A stretch of DNA of 64,000 nt from assembly GCF_042433055.1 (NCBI RefSeq), contig NZ_JBHLWB010000003.1, positions 171,531-235,530 of the forward strand, in the 5' to 3' direction. Position 1 is the stretch's first letter. Each line of letters begins with the position of its first letter. A program made the position numbers and the translations under genes. Source of the stretch: Gallibacterium trehalosifermentans (lineage in GTDB: Bacteria > Pseudomonadota > Gammaproteobacteria > Enterobacterales > Pasteurellaceae). The notes under the pieces are model-generated. The model was given only the letters and a program-made list of their open reading frames with translations. It was not told where the DNA came from and made no database searches. Below, one piece after another: positions 44,883 through 53,477 of this stretch.

Positions 44883-46751
44883 TTAACCTTTCAGTAATGT
44901 GAGCACTTTTTCGACATCACCTGTAGTGGTCAGTGTATTGATTGCTGCTTCACTATCCAGTGCGTTGGTAATTGCAGATACAACTTGGATATGCTCATTA
45001 TTACGCGCTGCAATACCGATCACTAATTTAGCTATGCCATCATCTTCATCAGTGAAACGAACACCATCAGGATACTGACAGAATACAATACCTGTTTTTA
45101 ATACAGCCTCTTTTGCTTCAATCGTTCCGTGCGGTACTGCTACGCCCTCGCCAAGATAGGTTGATACCAATTTTTCACGTTCTAACATTGCTTCAACGTA
45201 ACTTGGTTGAACAAAACCACCTTTCACTAATTGCTCACCTGCAAAACGAATAGCTTCTTCTTTATTGGCGGCAGTTAAGCCTAAAAAGACTTGGTTTGTT
45301 GCTAAGGAAAAAGTGCCTGTATTTTGGTTTTCGTTAGACATGACTTCCGCTTTTTGAGTATTAAGTTCTGCTTTCAGTTCATTGACTAAATTGTCGTAGA
45401 ATTTATTATCTAAGAAATTAGTTAATGAAAGGTGAATTGCATTTGGAACTTGTTGTTTTGCACGCAAAGTTAAGTCTTGGTGAGTAATGACTAAACGTGC
45501 ATTTTCTGGTAAATCATTAATTGCGCAATTTGCGACTTCAACTGGTAAACCTGCATCATTGACTTTTTTGCGTAGCATACTTGCACCCATTGCACTTGAA
45601 CCCATACCCGCATCACAAGATACAAAGATTTTTTGCAAGCCTGAATAATTAATTTCAACGTTGTTGACATTCACAGCTGAACCCGATTTTAAGCTTTTTA
45701 CTTGTGCAGTAGCTTCTTCTAGTGAACCTTCGGTTTTTTGTAATTTCAAGAAGAATGAAGCGATGACGAATGACACCGCGCAAGCAATTAATACAGCAAG
45801 AATAACACCAAACATAGAGGCTTTTGGGGTCATTAATAGCACAGCAAAGATTGAACCTGGAGAAGCAGGCGCAACAAGCCCTGATTGCGTTAAAGTGAGT
45901 GTTAAAACACCAGATACACCACCAGCAATAACAGCAAGAATTAAACGTGGGTTCATTAATACATATGGGAAATAAATTTCATGAATACCACCTAAGAAGT
46001 GGATAATTGCTGCCCCACTTGCAGTTTGTTTTGCTGAGCCTTTGCCAAAAAGCATATAGGCTAATAATACACCTAAACCTGGACCTGGGTTTGCTTCAAT
46101 TAAGAAGAAGATGGATTGACCAAATTCTTGAGATTGTTGAATTCCCAATGGTGAGAAGATGCCGTGGTTAATGGCATTATTTAGGAATAAGATTTTTGCT
46201 GGTTCAACAAAAAGAGAGGTTAATGGTAATAAGTTAGCTTGAACCAGTACATCTACGCCTGCAGCTAGTGCAGTAGAAAGGGCTTTTACTGCTGGACCGA
46301 TAGCTAAGAAAGCGATTAATGCACAGATCATACCGATGATACCAGCCGAGAAGTTATTTACTAACATCTCGAAACCGCTTTTAATTTTACCATCTACCCA
46401 TTTGTCAAATTTTTTGATAGCGAACCCACCAAGTGGACCAGCGATCATTGCACCTAAGAACATTGGAATATCAGAACCAACAATGACGCCCATAGTCGTG
46501 ATAGCTCCAACAACAGCACCTCGATCACTGCCGACTAAACGCCCACCTGTATAACCAATTAATAGGGGTAATAAGTAAGTAATCATAGGACCAACAAGTT
46601 TGCCTAATGTTTCATTAGGTAACCAACCAGTTGGAATGAAGAGTGCGGTAATAAATCCCCAAGCGATGAATGCCCCAATGTTAGGCATCACCATATTGGA
46701 GAGAAAACGACCAAAATTTTGTATGCGTAATTTTGTTTGTGTGGAAATCAT
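44883..46751 (-). CDS. mtlA: PTS mannitol transporter subunit IICBA
   Basis: 622 residues from ATG 46751 (E. coli 637); the open frame runs 33 codons further up, but GAGGATAAAATT lies just before 46751 and MISTQTKLRIQNFGRFLSNM is the family start. IIC spans about 1-335, IIB carries the phosphorylated Cys379 (FVSCDAGMGSSAMG), and IIA carries His541 (GVAVPHGT). It imports and phosphorylates mannitol. Confidence 0.95.
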   Translation of the reverse strand: MISTQTKLRIQNFGRFLSNMVMPNIGAFIAWGFITALFIPTGWLPNETLGKLVGPMITYLLPLLIGYTGGRLVGSDRGAVVGAITTMGVIVGSDIPMFLGAMIAGPLGGFAIKKFDKWVDGKIKSGFEMLVNNFSAGIIGMICALIAFLAIGPAVKALSTALAAGVDVLVQANLLPLTSLFVEPAKILFLNNAINHGIFSPLGIQQSQEFGQSIFFLIEANPGPGLGVLLAYMLFGKGSAKQTASGAAIIHFLGGIHEIYFPYVLMNPRLILAVIAGGVSGVLTLTLTQSGLVAPASPGSIFAVLLMTPKASMFGVILAVLIACAVSFVIASFFLKLQKTEGSLEEATAQVKSLKSGSAVNVNNVEINYSGLQKIFVSCDAGMGSSAMGASMLRKKVNDAGLPVEVANCAINDLPENARLVITHQDLTLRAKQQVPNAIHLSLTNFLDNKFYDNLVNELKAELNTQKAEVMSNENQNTGTFSLATNQVFLGLTAANKEEAIRFAGEQLVKGGFVQPSYVEAMLEREKLVSTYLGEGVAVPHGTIEAKEAVLKTGIVFCQYPDGVRFTDEDDGIAKLVIGIAARNNEHIQVVSAITNALDSEAAINTLTTTGDVEKVLTLLKG

Positions 46752-46835
46752 AATTTTATCCTCAATAATGGAGAAGAAATTTCGTGCAAAAATTAACACA
46801 TAGTTTAAAAAACGAGAAATTTTTGATCGCAAAAG

Positions 46836-46851
46836 TGTGATGTAGTTCAAA
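46836..46851 (-). promoter_or_regulatory. CRP-like site 1 upstream of mtlA
   Basis: TGTGA-TGTAGT-TCAAA, one mismatch to the consensus, centred 92 bases before the mtlA start. Confidence 0.6.
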
Positions 46852-46879
46852 TAAAATTTTTATATTGGATTTTGATAAG

Positions 46880-46895
46880 TGTGATATATATCACA
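46880..46895 (-). promoter_or_regulatory. CRP site 2 upstream of mtlA
   Basis: TGTGA-TATATA-TCACA, perfect at all ten key bases. Confidence 0.85.
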
Positions 46896-46919
46896 AAAAA
46901 TATATTTCCATTTTATTTT

Positions 46920-46935
46920 TGTGATTTAAATCACA
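46920..46935 (-). promoter_or_regulatory. CRP site 3 upstream of mtlA
   Basis: TGTGA-TTTAAA-TCACA, perfect at all ten key bases. With the two sites above it makes a series with centres 44 and 40 bases apart. The E. coli mtlA promoter also has several CRP sites. Confidence 0.85.
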
Positions 46936-47040
46936 TTTTTTGGTGTGATTCTGTACGTGGCATAAAGTGAGAACAGTAAAAGTTATGTTAATAAAAATAA
47001 GTTAGGATAAAAAAGCAGCTTGAAATGGGAGGGGGAATTT

Positions 47041-47415
47041 ATGTTAACAAGAGGTAGCAATTATTCTGAACTATTACCACCTAGGATAAGTTTTTGTAAA
47101 ACTATTGAACAGTGTCTTATAGGTCTACCGAAATATCATAATCTTTCGAATAAAACGTATAAAACCATTGGGAAGAATATGGGTGAAATTACTTTGTACA
47201 AATACTCTATAGTTTGCAATAGTAGTATGAAATATGTTAAAAGAAGATTAGTAAATGTAATGTCTAATGGAATAGTTCAGAATAAGATGCAAGAAATATG
47301 TGTTGCATCTGTTGTAGAACCGACTTTAGAATCTAAGTTGATTATTAAAGTGGATAAAACGAAAAAATCTTATATTGAAGGTTTTGTAAAAGAAGTTAAA
47401 GAAGAAAAAATATGA
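47041..47415 (+). CDS. Unrecognised 124-residue protein
   Basis: I do not recognise this gene. From ATG 47041, preceded by GGAGGGGG, it has 124 residues; an ATG at 47020 lacks a binding site. The product is basic, lysine-rich and very AT-rich in codon use, with no signal peptide or membrane segment. It lies divergent from mtlA and ends at a strong terminator, which supports a real gene. It faces the equally unknown 136-residue gene at 47440-47850. Confidence 0.6.
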   Translation: MLTRGSNYSELLPPRISFCKTIEQCLIGLPKYHNLSNKTYKTIGKNMGEITLYKYSIVCNSSMKYVKRRLVNVMSNGIVQNKMQEICVASVVEPTLESKLIIKVDKTKKSYIEGFVKEVKEEKI

Positions 47416-47419
47416 TATA

Positions 47420-47455
47420 AGAAGGGTGAAGAATTATCTTCACCCTTCTGTTTTA
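47420..47455. terminator. Bidirectional terminator between two orphan genes
   Basis: AGAAGGGTGAAG (47420-47431) and CTTCACCCTTCT (47438-47449) form a perfect 12-bp stem with a 6-base loop, then GTTTT. The minus-strand gene's stop codon lies in the stem. Confidence 0.85.
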
Positions 47456-47850
47456 CATATTTTAATAGCATCGTCGTAATAACAGTATTTATTATATATC
47501 AATATATCAATTTTATTAGTATATTCTAATATAATAAAACAACCTTTAGGTCTATTTAAAACGATTTCCTTTATGACGTCAACTAAAGAAGTATTATCTC
47601 TATAATAATTGATAGCGTTATCATTATACCTGATATCAGTTAATTCTTCATATCCTTCTCTAAAAAACTTATCATCATTGTAAATAGCCACCAGGTGATC
47701 TGTCTTCAATTTATTTATTTTATCAAAATCTAAATCATCTAATGTCATTGGGTATTTGGCTCTTTCTTCAGTTAATATAGTTGCAGCACCCATAGCGCTA
47801 TATAAACCTATAGTTTCCATTATATACCCGTAAACGAATTTAGTATTCAT
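47440..47850 (-). CDS. Unrecognised 136-residue acidic protein
   Basis: Not recognised. 136 residues; the ATG follows GGAGATTGAAAAT. After a mildly hydrophobic start (METIGLYSAMGAATIL) it is acidic, Asp- and Tyr-rich, and ends in short hydrophobic strands (GCFIILEYTNKIDILIYN). Size and acidity resemble immunity proteins of toxin systems, but that is only a resemblance. Very AT-rich, unlike mtlA and rpoD on either side. Confidence 0.6.
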   Translation of the reverse strand: MNTKFVYGYIMETIGLYSAMGAATILTEERAKYPMTLDDLDFDKINKLKTDHLVAIYNDDKFFREGYEELTDIRYNDNAINYYRDNTSLVDVIKEIVLNRPKGCFIILEYTNKIDILIYNKYCYYDDAIKICKTEG

Positions 47851-47963
47851 ATTTTCAATCTCCTATATTCAAGGTTAGTGGATAATCCATTAGAAATGAT
47901 TCCAGTAGATCCTTTATTATTTAGATTATATAAGTTTATAAAAATAATCTATTTAATCTAATT

Positions 47964-48191
47964 TTATTTTGCCATGGAATAAATACTAGAAAGAATAAAA
48001 GAGGTTGAAATCGGAATTAAGAGAAGCGTAAATATTATAGCTAGTAATTCAGATTTATTTTTATTAATACTAATATTTTTAGTAATCTTAATAAATTGTC
48101 CATGATCTAAAAAAATACTAAAATATATTAATATAATAAAAATAGTAACAAAAAGAATAAATAAAATTAATGAAAAGATAAAGAAAAACAT
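47964..48191 (-). CDS. Small two-helix membrane protein, unrecognised
   Basis: 75 residues: one long hydrophobic stretch (about 1-29), a short basic loop (KITKNISINKNKS) and a second hydrophobic stretch (about 48-71). AAAAGGAGTATTT precedes the ATG. It lies 113 bases before the 136-residue gene on the same strand, and 157 bases after the gene ending at 48349. No function can be assigned. Confidence 0.5.
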   Translation of the reverse strand: MFFFIFSLILFILFVTIFIILIYFSIFLDHGQFIKITKNISINKNKSELLAIIFTLLLIPISTSFILSSIYSMAK

Positions 48192-48304
48192 AAATACTCC
48201 TTTTAATTATTAATGGATATATACAAAAAATATAACTGAGTTATATAGCCTCTTATTATAATGTTTTATTTGTAAAAATATTAATAATTATAACTTAATT
48301 TAAA

Positions 48305-48341
48305 CATATTTCCCGTATGGTTTTTCCATACGGGAAATATG
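48305..48341 (-). terminator. 16-bp perfect hairpin after the gene ending at 48349
   Basis: CATATTTCCCGTATGG (48305-48320) and CCATACGGGAAATATG (48326-48341) pair without a mismatch around TTTTT; on the minus strand the 3' side continues GTTTAAATTAAG. It starts 7 bases past the stop codon. The T-tract is short, but the stem is very stable. Confidence 0.75.
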
Positions 48342-48348
48342 ATGTTTA

Positions 48349-48936
48349 TTACTGTTGATGTTCCATACTTGATACGATAGGATCTCTACTATCATCTCGG
48401 TTAAAGTCATCAATGTTAATTTTATTAATTTCCATTTCAAGTAAGATAACATCGTTAGCAATACTTGAAGGTGTCAAGTCTTGATTACGAATACGTTGGT
48501 AAATACGATTAATGATTTCGTATTTTAATAAACCATAACGTTTAATGCGTTCTAGTAATTCACGGTATTTCGTAATAACAGGTTCACTTGCGCCTCTACC
48601 CGCTATACGTTGCACTTCAATCGGGATATCAATTACAGTCGTAGCTGGATTATGGTTTGGATCTGAATCGATTTCAGGATCTGACGGATGTACTACGACC
48701 CCTGATTCAGAAATATCCATAAACATCATTGGTGCAGCCGCCAATTGTAATTCCATATTACCATCTACCCGATGGAATTGAATTACAACCCCATAACCAT
48801 CTTCAGAACGAGTAGGAACTGTTAATGTAGTATTCCATGCTCGTAACGGATACGTTGCCCTTACATCATTAATTAATAATGTAAAGTGAGTTGGTTTAGG
48901 TGCACGTTTCTCACTAAAGACATCGTATAATGGCAT
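48349..48936 (-). CDS. Unrecognised protein, probably the C-terminal part of a broken gene
   Basis: 195 residues from the first available ATG. The product is soluble-looking, with strand-rich segments (FTLLINDVRATYPLR, GYGVVIQFHRVDGNMELQL) and a charged helical C-terminus. No ribosome binding site precedes the ATG, and the same frame stays open and protein-like for about 56 codons upstream without a start codon, so the N-terminus seems lost. The EWLERVYYRSMPLYDVF stretch faintly recalls type VI lipase effectors (DUF2235); I would not name it so without a search. GC content is higher than in the orphan genes beside it. Confidence 0.5.
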   Translation of the reverse strand: MPLYDVFSEKRAPKPTHFTLLINDVRATYPLRAWNTTLTVPTRSEDGYGVVIQFHRVDGNMELQLAAAPMMFMDISESGVVVHPSDPEIDSDPNHNPATTVIDIPIEVQRIAGRGASEPVITKYRELLERIKRYGLLKYEIINRIYQRIRNQDLTPSSIANDVILLEMEINKINIDDFNRDDSRDPIVSSMEHQQ

Positions 48937-49104
48937 GCTACGATAATATACACGTTCTAACCATTCATCTTCTGTTTTAGCTCCACAACTGATATCTAGT
49001 TTAGAGCTATTAGGTGCTAGACCAGGATCAGTGATTGATTTACAAATGATGTTTTGACCATATGGCGGATCTTGATCTTTTTCATATAGGAGTAAAAGAT
49101 CGCC
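48937..49104 (-). pseudogene. Start-less upstream continuation of the gene at 48349-48936
   Basis: In frame with the ATG at 48936, the minus strand reads GDLLLLYEKDQDPPYG, then CKSITDPGLAPNSSKLDI and CGAKTEDEWLERVYYRS, ordinary-looking protein. There is no ATG, GTG or TTG before the in-frame TGA at 49188, and beyond about 49104 the translation becomes Phe/Ile/Lys-rich AT sequence running into the rpoD terminator. The 5' part of the gene was probably deleted. Confidence 0.5.
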
Positions 49105-49166
49105 ATAAAAACAAAGTATTATTATGCTGTTTAAGATGCTTTTAGGTTTAATAAAGTAAAAATTAA

Positions 49167-49195
49167 AAAAGGTTGAATTTGCTATTCAACCTTTT
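49167..49195 (-). terminator. Intrinsic terminator of the rpsU-dnaG-rpoD operon
   Basis: AAAAGGTTGAAT (49167-49178) and ATTCAACCTTTT (49184-49195) form a perfect 12-bp stem with a 5-base loop; on the minus strand TTAATTTTT follows. It lies 31 bases after the rpoD stop. Confidence 0.9.
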
Positions 49196-49225
49196 AATTT
49201 TTATTTGAAACGTCAGAGAAAGCAG

Positions 49226-51097
49226 TTATTCATCTAAGAAACTACGTAATGTTTCTGAACGACTTGGGTGGCGTAATTTTCGCAATGCTTTAGCTTCGAT
49301 CTGACGAATACGTTCACGAGTAACATCAAATTGTTTACCGACTTCCTCTAAAGTATGGTCGGTATTCATATCAATACCAAAACGCATTCTTAATACTTTT
49401 GCTTCACGAGGTGTTAAGCCTTCTAATACCTCATGAGTAGCAACTTTCAGACTTTGCGCCGTTGCTGAATCGAGAGGTAGTTCCAAAGTATTATCCTCAA
49501 TAAAATCACCTAAATGTGAATCATCGTCATCACCAATAGGGGTTTCCATTGAAATTGGTTCTTTGGCAATCTTTAAGACTTTACGAATTTTGTCTTCTGG
49601 CATTCCCATACGTTCAGCCAGCTCTTCTGGAGAAGCTTCACGTCCCATTTCTTGTAACATTTGACGAGAAATACGATTAAGTTTATTAATCGTTTCAATC
49701 ATATGCACGGGAATACGAATTGTACGTGCTTGGTCTGCAATAGAACGGGTAATTGCTTGACGAATCCACCAAGTCGCATAAGTAGAGAATTTATAACCAC
49801 GACGATATTCAAATTTATCTACTGCTTTCATCAAGCCGATATTTCCCTCTTGGATAAGATCGAGAAATTGTAATCCGCGGTTGGTATATTTTTTCGCAAT
49901 AGAAATCACCAAACGTAAGTTAGCTTCCACCATTTCTTTTTTCGCACGGCGAGCTTTTAGCTCTCCTTGAGAGATTTTTTCACCGATTTGGCGAATTTGG
50001 GTAATGGTTAAACCACTATCTTGTTCAATCAGTTTTAGTTGTTCGATTGCTAGACGAATATCGTTTTCATATTCTTTAAGTTTATCCGACCAGTTTTTGC
50101 CAGCAGCGAGCGCTTTTTCAATCCAACTATCATTGGTTTCATGACCAATAAAAGCTTTTTGGAATGTACCTTTTGGCATTTTGGCATACTCAACAGCAAG
50201 GCGTTGGATTTGTCTTTCTTGGTTGCGAATGCGTTTCATCATATCACGCATAGATAAAACAAGCAGATCAAACTGTTTTGGTACTAAGCGGAATTGTTGG
50301 AAAACATCGGAAAGTGCGCTAATTTGTTCTTTTGCTTTTTTATTTCCCCGACCATATTTAGCAATCGCATCGACTGTTTTTTGATGCTGTTCTTTTAATG
50401 CCGTAAATTTTTCACGCGCAACTTCTGGATCAATGCTATTGTCTGAATCGCCTTCTGAGCTGTTATCAGATTCATTTTCACTCTCATCATCGTCATCGCT
50501 ATTAGCCTCATTATCAGAAGAGGTAATGCTATCTTCATTCTCATTAACATCATCTGTCATAAATTTAGCATAATCTTCTGCATCTACAGCATTAGGATCA
50601 ACGAAGCCAGTAATAAGATCAGAAAGACGAACTTCGCCTTTTTCAACTAGCTCATATTGTTTTAGTAAGTGATCGAGTGATTGAGGGTATTCTGCTGCTG
50701 CACACTGAACTTCATTGATCCCCTCTTCAATTCTTTTCGCAATGTCAATTTCACCTTCACGGGTAAGTAATTCAACACTTCCCATTTCACGCATATACAT
50801 TCGTACAGGATCTGTTGTACGACCAATTTCAGATTCTACACTAGAGAGGACTTGAGTCGCTTCTTCAACGACATCTTCATCAGTAACATTTTCATTCAAC
50901 ATAAGATCATCAGCGTCAGGGGCAGTTTCTAAAACTTGGATACCCATGTCGTTAATCATCTGAATGATGTCTTCTATTTGATCGGCATCAACGAGGTCTT
51001 CTGGTAAACTATCATTGACCTCTGCATAGGTTAAATAGCCTTGTTCTTTACCTTGTGCAATTAATTGTTTTAACTGTGATTGTGGATTTTGATCCAT
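49226..51097 (-). CDS. rpoD: RNA polymerase sigma-70 (housekeeping)
   Basis: 623 residues (E. coli 613). Region 1.1 lies at the N-terminus, region 1.2 at DPVRMYMREMG (96-106); YKFSTYATWWIRQAITRSIA marks regions 2.3-2.4, and LEEVGKQFDVTRERIRQIEA is the 4.2 helix-turn-helix. Residues 182-225, in the non-conserved region, are a run of Asp, Glu, Ser and Asn. It directs polymerase to most promoters. Third gene of the macromolecular synthesis operon. Confidence 0.97.
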   Translation of the reverse strand: MDQNPQSQLKQLIAQGKEQGYLTYAEVNDSLPEDLVDADQIEDIIQMINDMGIQVLETAPDADDLMLNENVTDEDVVEEATQVLSSVESEIGRTTDPVRMYMREMGSVELLTREGEIDIAKRIEEGINEVQCAAAEYPQSLDHLLKQYELVEKGEVRLSDLITGFVDPNAVDAEDYAKFMTDDVNENEDSITSSDNEANSDDDDESENESDNSSEGDSDNSIDPEVAREKFTALKEQHQKTVDAIAKYGRGNKKAKEQISALSDVFQQFRLVPKQFDLLVLSMRDMMKRIRNQERQIQRLAVEYAKMPKGTFQKAFIGHETNDSWIEKALAAGKNWSDKLKEYENDIRLAIEQLKLIEQDSGLTITQIRQIGEKISQGELKARRAKKEMVEANLRLVISIAKKYTNRGLQFLDLIQEGNIGLMKAVDKFEYRRGYKFSTYATWWIRQAITRSIADQARTIRIPVHMIETINKLNRISRQMLQEMGREASPEELAERMGMPEDKIRKVLKIAKEPISMETPIGDDDDSHLGDFIEDNTLELPLDSATAQSLKVATHEVLEGLTPREAKVLRMRFGIDMNTDHTLEEVGKQFDVTRERIRQIEAKALRKLRHPSRSETLRSFLDE

Positions 51098-51146
51098 ATT
51101 TTGACATCCAATAAGTGTTGATTAGCAGAAATCATTCTTCATATTG

Positions 51147-52940
51147 TTATGAAGAAGAGACCGACGCTAGCAATTTTCGACTGTTTGCCAGCAATTCTAT
51201 CAGTTCTTTTTTTTCATCTAGCGATAAAGTATCTGTTCGATCTTTCGCTTTTAACGCTTCAATGCGTTTTTCCATTACTTTAGAATGTAAGTATTTTAGA
51301 TTACCATAAAAAGTCGCCTCAATGTTATCATCTTTTATCAGATGATCCCAGATAGCTAGTTTTTCAATAATTTTTTCTTCTTGCTTATTACGCCAATGTT
51401 CGAGTAGTTGCCCAGTCGTAATGCCACTTTTCTCAATACAAAGCTGATAAATTTCGAGGAATAGTGATAACCCAGGTAAATTTAAATCTTGTAATACTTG
51501 TGGACTACTTAATAAAACACGGGTGATTGGTTTGTCCGCAAGCTCAGGATTTTGTAATAAGAGAGCAATCAACAAACGTATAGGTGTTGCTTTTAATGTT
51601 GTACGGTTTTCAGATGCGTTTTCTGTTGCACTTTCAATCAAAGTAGGCAACATTTTTTCTAATAAAGTCGCATCAAGAATACCGAGTTTTTGTCCTAATG
51701 TATTACGCAGATATAAACGTAATGTCTCCCCTGGAATTTTATTAATTAATGGTACTGCTAAGGCGGCTAATTTACTTTTCCCGTCTTTGGTACTGAGATC
51801 GACTTGTTCTAGCAAATGTTGAAATAAAAAATCACTCATTGGCATTGCATCAAGTAAAAAATCTGCAAATTTTTCTTTGCCTATTTGCCGAATAAATGTG
51901 TCTGGATCTTCCCCATCAGGTAGAAAAATAAATTTTAATTGGCGTCCATCATGGAGATGCGGTAAAGCATTTTCTAATGCACGCCAAGCGGCACTACGTC
52001 CTGCATTATCACCATCATAGCAACAAATAATCTGTTCAGTTGCCCGAAAAGCAATTTGAATTTGTTCGCCTGTCGTCGCAGTGCCAAGTGAAGCCACGGC
52101 ATTAGTAACACCAAATTGTGCTAAAGCAACAACGTCCATGTAGCCTTCAACGACAAGTAAATAATCAGGATTGTCATTCTGTTCAAGGGCTTCATATAAA
52201 CCATATAGCTCATTGCCTTTATGGTAAGTTGCCATTTCAGGTGAGTTTAAATATTTTGGCTTTTCATCGCCTAAAACGCGCCCACCAAAAGCAATCGTTC
52301 TGCCACGTCTATCCCGAATGGGGAACATAATCCGCTGACGAAAACGATCGTAGGTTGTGCCACTATCATTTTGACTAATCATGCCCGTATCAAATAATTT
52401 TTGGCGATCTTCAGTAGATTGACCAAAATGGCGAAGTACTGAATTTGTACCAGCAGCAAAACCAATCGCAAAACGTTCGATGACTTCACTTGATAAGCCA
52501 CGTTGTTGTAAATAAGCTTGTGCTGGTAGGGCTTGGGTTAATTGTTGTTGATAGAATGTGGCAATATCTTGCATTAATTGATGCAGATCTCGCTTGCTTT
52601 TATAGCTTTGGCTTGCTGAATATTGGTTATTTGATGTGGTTTCTCGCGGGACATCTACCCCTTGTAACGCAGCTAATTCTTCAATCGCCTCAACAAATTC
52701 TAGTTTGTCATAATCCATCAAAAATGAGATTGCATTCCCATGTGCGCCACAACCAAAGCAATGATAAAACTGCTTTTTGGCACTCACCGTAAAAGAGGGG
52801 GTTTTCTCATGATGGAATGGACAACAGGCTTGATAATTTTGTCCTGCTTTTTTGAGTTTAATCCGAGAACTAACAACATCAACTATGTTGGTACGCGCTA
52901 AGAGTTCATCAATAAAAGTACGCGGAATGAGTCCTTTCAT
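51147..52940 (-). CDS. dnaG: DNA primase
   Basis: 597 residues from ATG 52940, whose product begins MKGLIPRTFIDELLARTNIV like E. coli MAGRIPRVFINDLLART; the in-frame ATG at 52970 adds ten unmatched residues. The zinc finger has Cys40, His43, Cys61 and Cys64 at the E. coli positions. TOPRIM (LLVVEGYMDVVAL) follows and the C-terminal part binds DnaB helicase. It makes RNA primers at replication forks. Confidence 0.96.
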   Translation of the reverse strand: MKGLIPRTFIDELLARTNIVDVVSSRIKLKKAGQNYQACCPFHHEKTPSFTVSAKKQFYHCFGCGAHGNAISFLMDYDKLEFVEAIEELAALQGVDVPRETTSNNQYSASQSYKSKRDLHQLMQDIATFYQQQLTQALPAQAYLQQRGLSSEVIERFAIGFAAGTNSVLRHFGQSTEDRQKLFDTGMISQNDSGTTYDRFRQRIMFPIRDRRGRTIAFGGRVLGDEKPKYLNSPEMATYHKGNELYGLYEALEQNDNPDYLLVVEGYMDVVALAQFGVTNAVASLGTATTGEQIQIAFRATEQIICCYDGDNAGRSAAWRALENALPHLHDGRQLKFIFLPDGEDPDTFIRQIGKEKFADFLLDAMPMSDFLFQHLLEQVDLSTKDGKSKLAALAVPLINKIPGETLRLYLRNTLGQKLGILDATLLEKMLPTLIESATENASENRTTLKATPIRLLIALLLQNPELADKPITRVLLSSPQVLQDLNLPGLSLFLEIYQLCIEKSGITTGQLLEHWRNKQEEKIIEKLAIWDHLIKDDNIEATFYGNLKYLHSKVMEKRIEALKAKDRTDTLSLDEKKELIELLANSRKLLASVSSS

Positions 52941-52995
52941 CGTATCTACCTTTAAGCTGTTAGCCAACAATTCTGCGGGTTAATAAGAAAGAAAT

Positions 52996-53024
52996 AACCG
53001 TGCTCCTATCATAGCAGCACGGTT
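52996..53024 (-). terminator. rpsU-dnaG attenuator
   Basis: AACCGTGCT (52996-53004) and AGCACGGTT (53016-53024) form a 9-bp stem with an 11-base loop; on the minus strand only ATTTCTTTC follows, a weak tail. It has the place of the T1 terminator of E. coli, which keeps primase low relative to S21. Confidence 0.7.
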
Positions 53025-53055
53025 TTTAAAATATCGTTTAAATCAAAAGAATCGA

Positions 53056-53271
53056 TTAATATAAACGAGTATGACGTGCATTCTCGCGAGCTAATTTCTT
53101 AGCATGACGTTTAGCAGCAGATGCTTTTTCACGTTTACGAATAGTTGTTGGTTTTTCGTAGAATTCACGGCTACGAACTTCTGCTAAGATTCCCGCTTTT
53201 TCGCAAGAACGTTTAAAACGACGTAATGCAACGTCAAATGATTCATTTTCACGAACTTTAATTACAGGCAT
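53056..53271 (-). CDS. rpsU: 30S ribosomal protein S21
   Basis: 71 residues, the standard length, starting MPVIKVRENESFDVALRRFK and ending in a very basic tail. S21 helps base-pairing of mRNA with the 3' end of 16S rRNA. First gene of the operon with dnaG and rpoD, divergent from tsaD as in E. coli. Confidence 0.97.
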   Translation of the reverse strand: MPVIKVRENESFDVALRRFKRSCEKAGILAEVRSREFYEKPTTIRKREKASAAKRHAKKLARENARHTRLY

Positions 53272-53307
53272 GAGCCAATCACCTCAATGAAATTTATACA
53301 CTTTTAG

Positions 53308-53324
53308 GGTTATATAACATAACC
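53308..53324. promoter_or_regulatory. Inverted repeat in the rpsU-tsaD gap
   Basis: GGTTAT-ATAAC-ATAACC lies 37 bases before the rpsU start. It could be part of the rpsU promoter or an operator; it is not a LexA box. The rest of the 206-base gap shows no other clear site. Confidence 0.3.
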
Positions 53325-53477
53325 TTTACTCAATAAAGGTCGCAATTTTAATCTATTTCAAGATAAAAAGTAAAGAGAGGATTGTGCTTATTTTGTGTCA
53401 TGTATGATTGTTAACTAGAGAACAGGTAAAAAAAAGAGTAAAATGCCGAGCAATTTTTAGTGAGATAAAACAAACAG

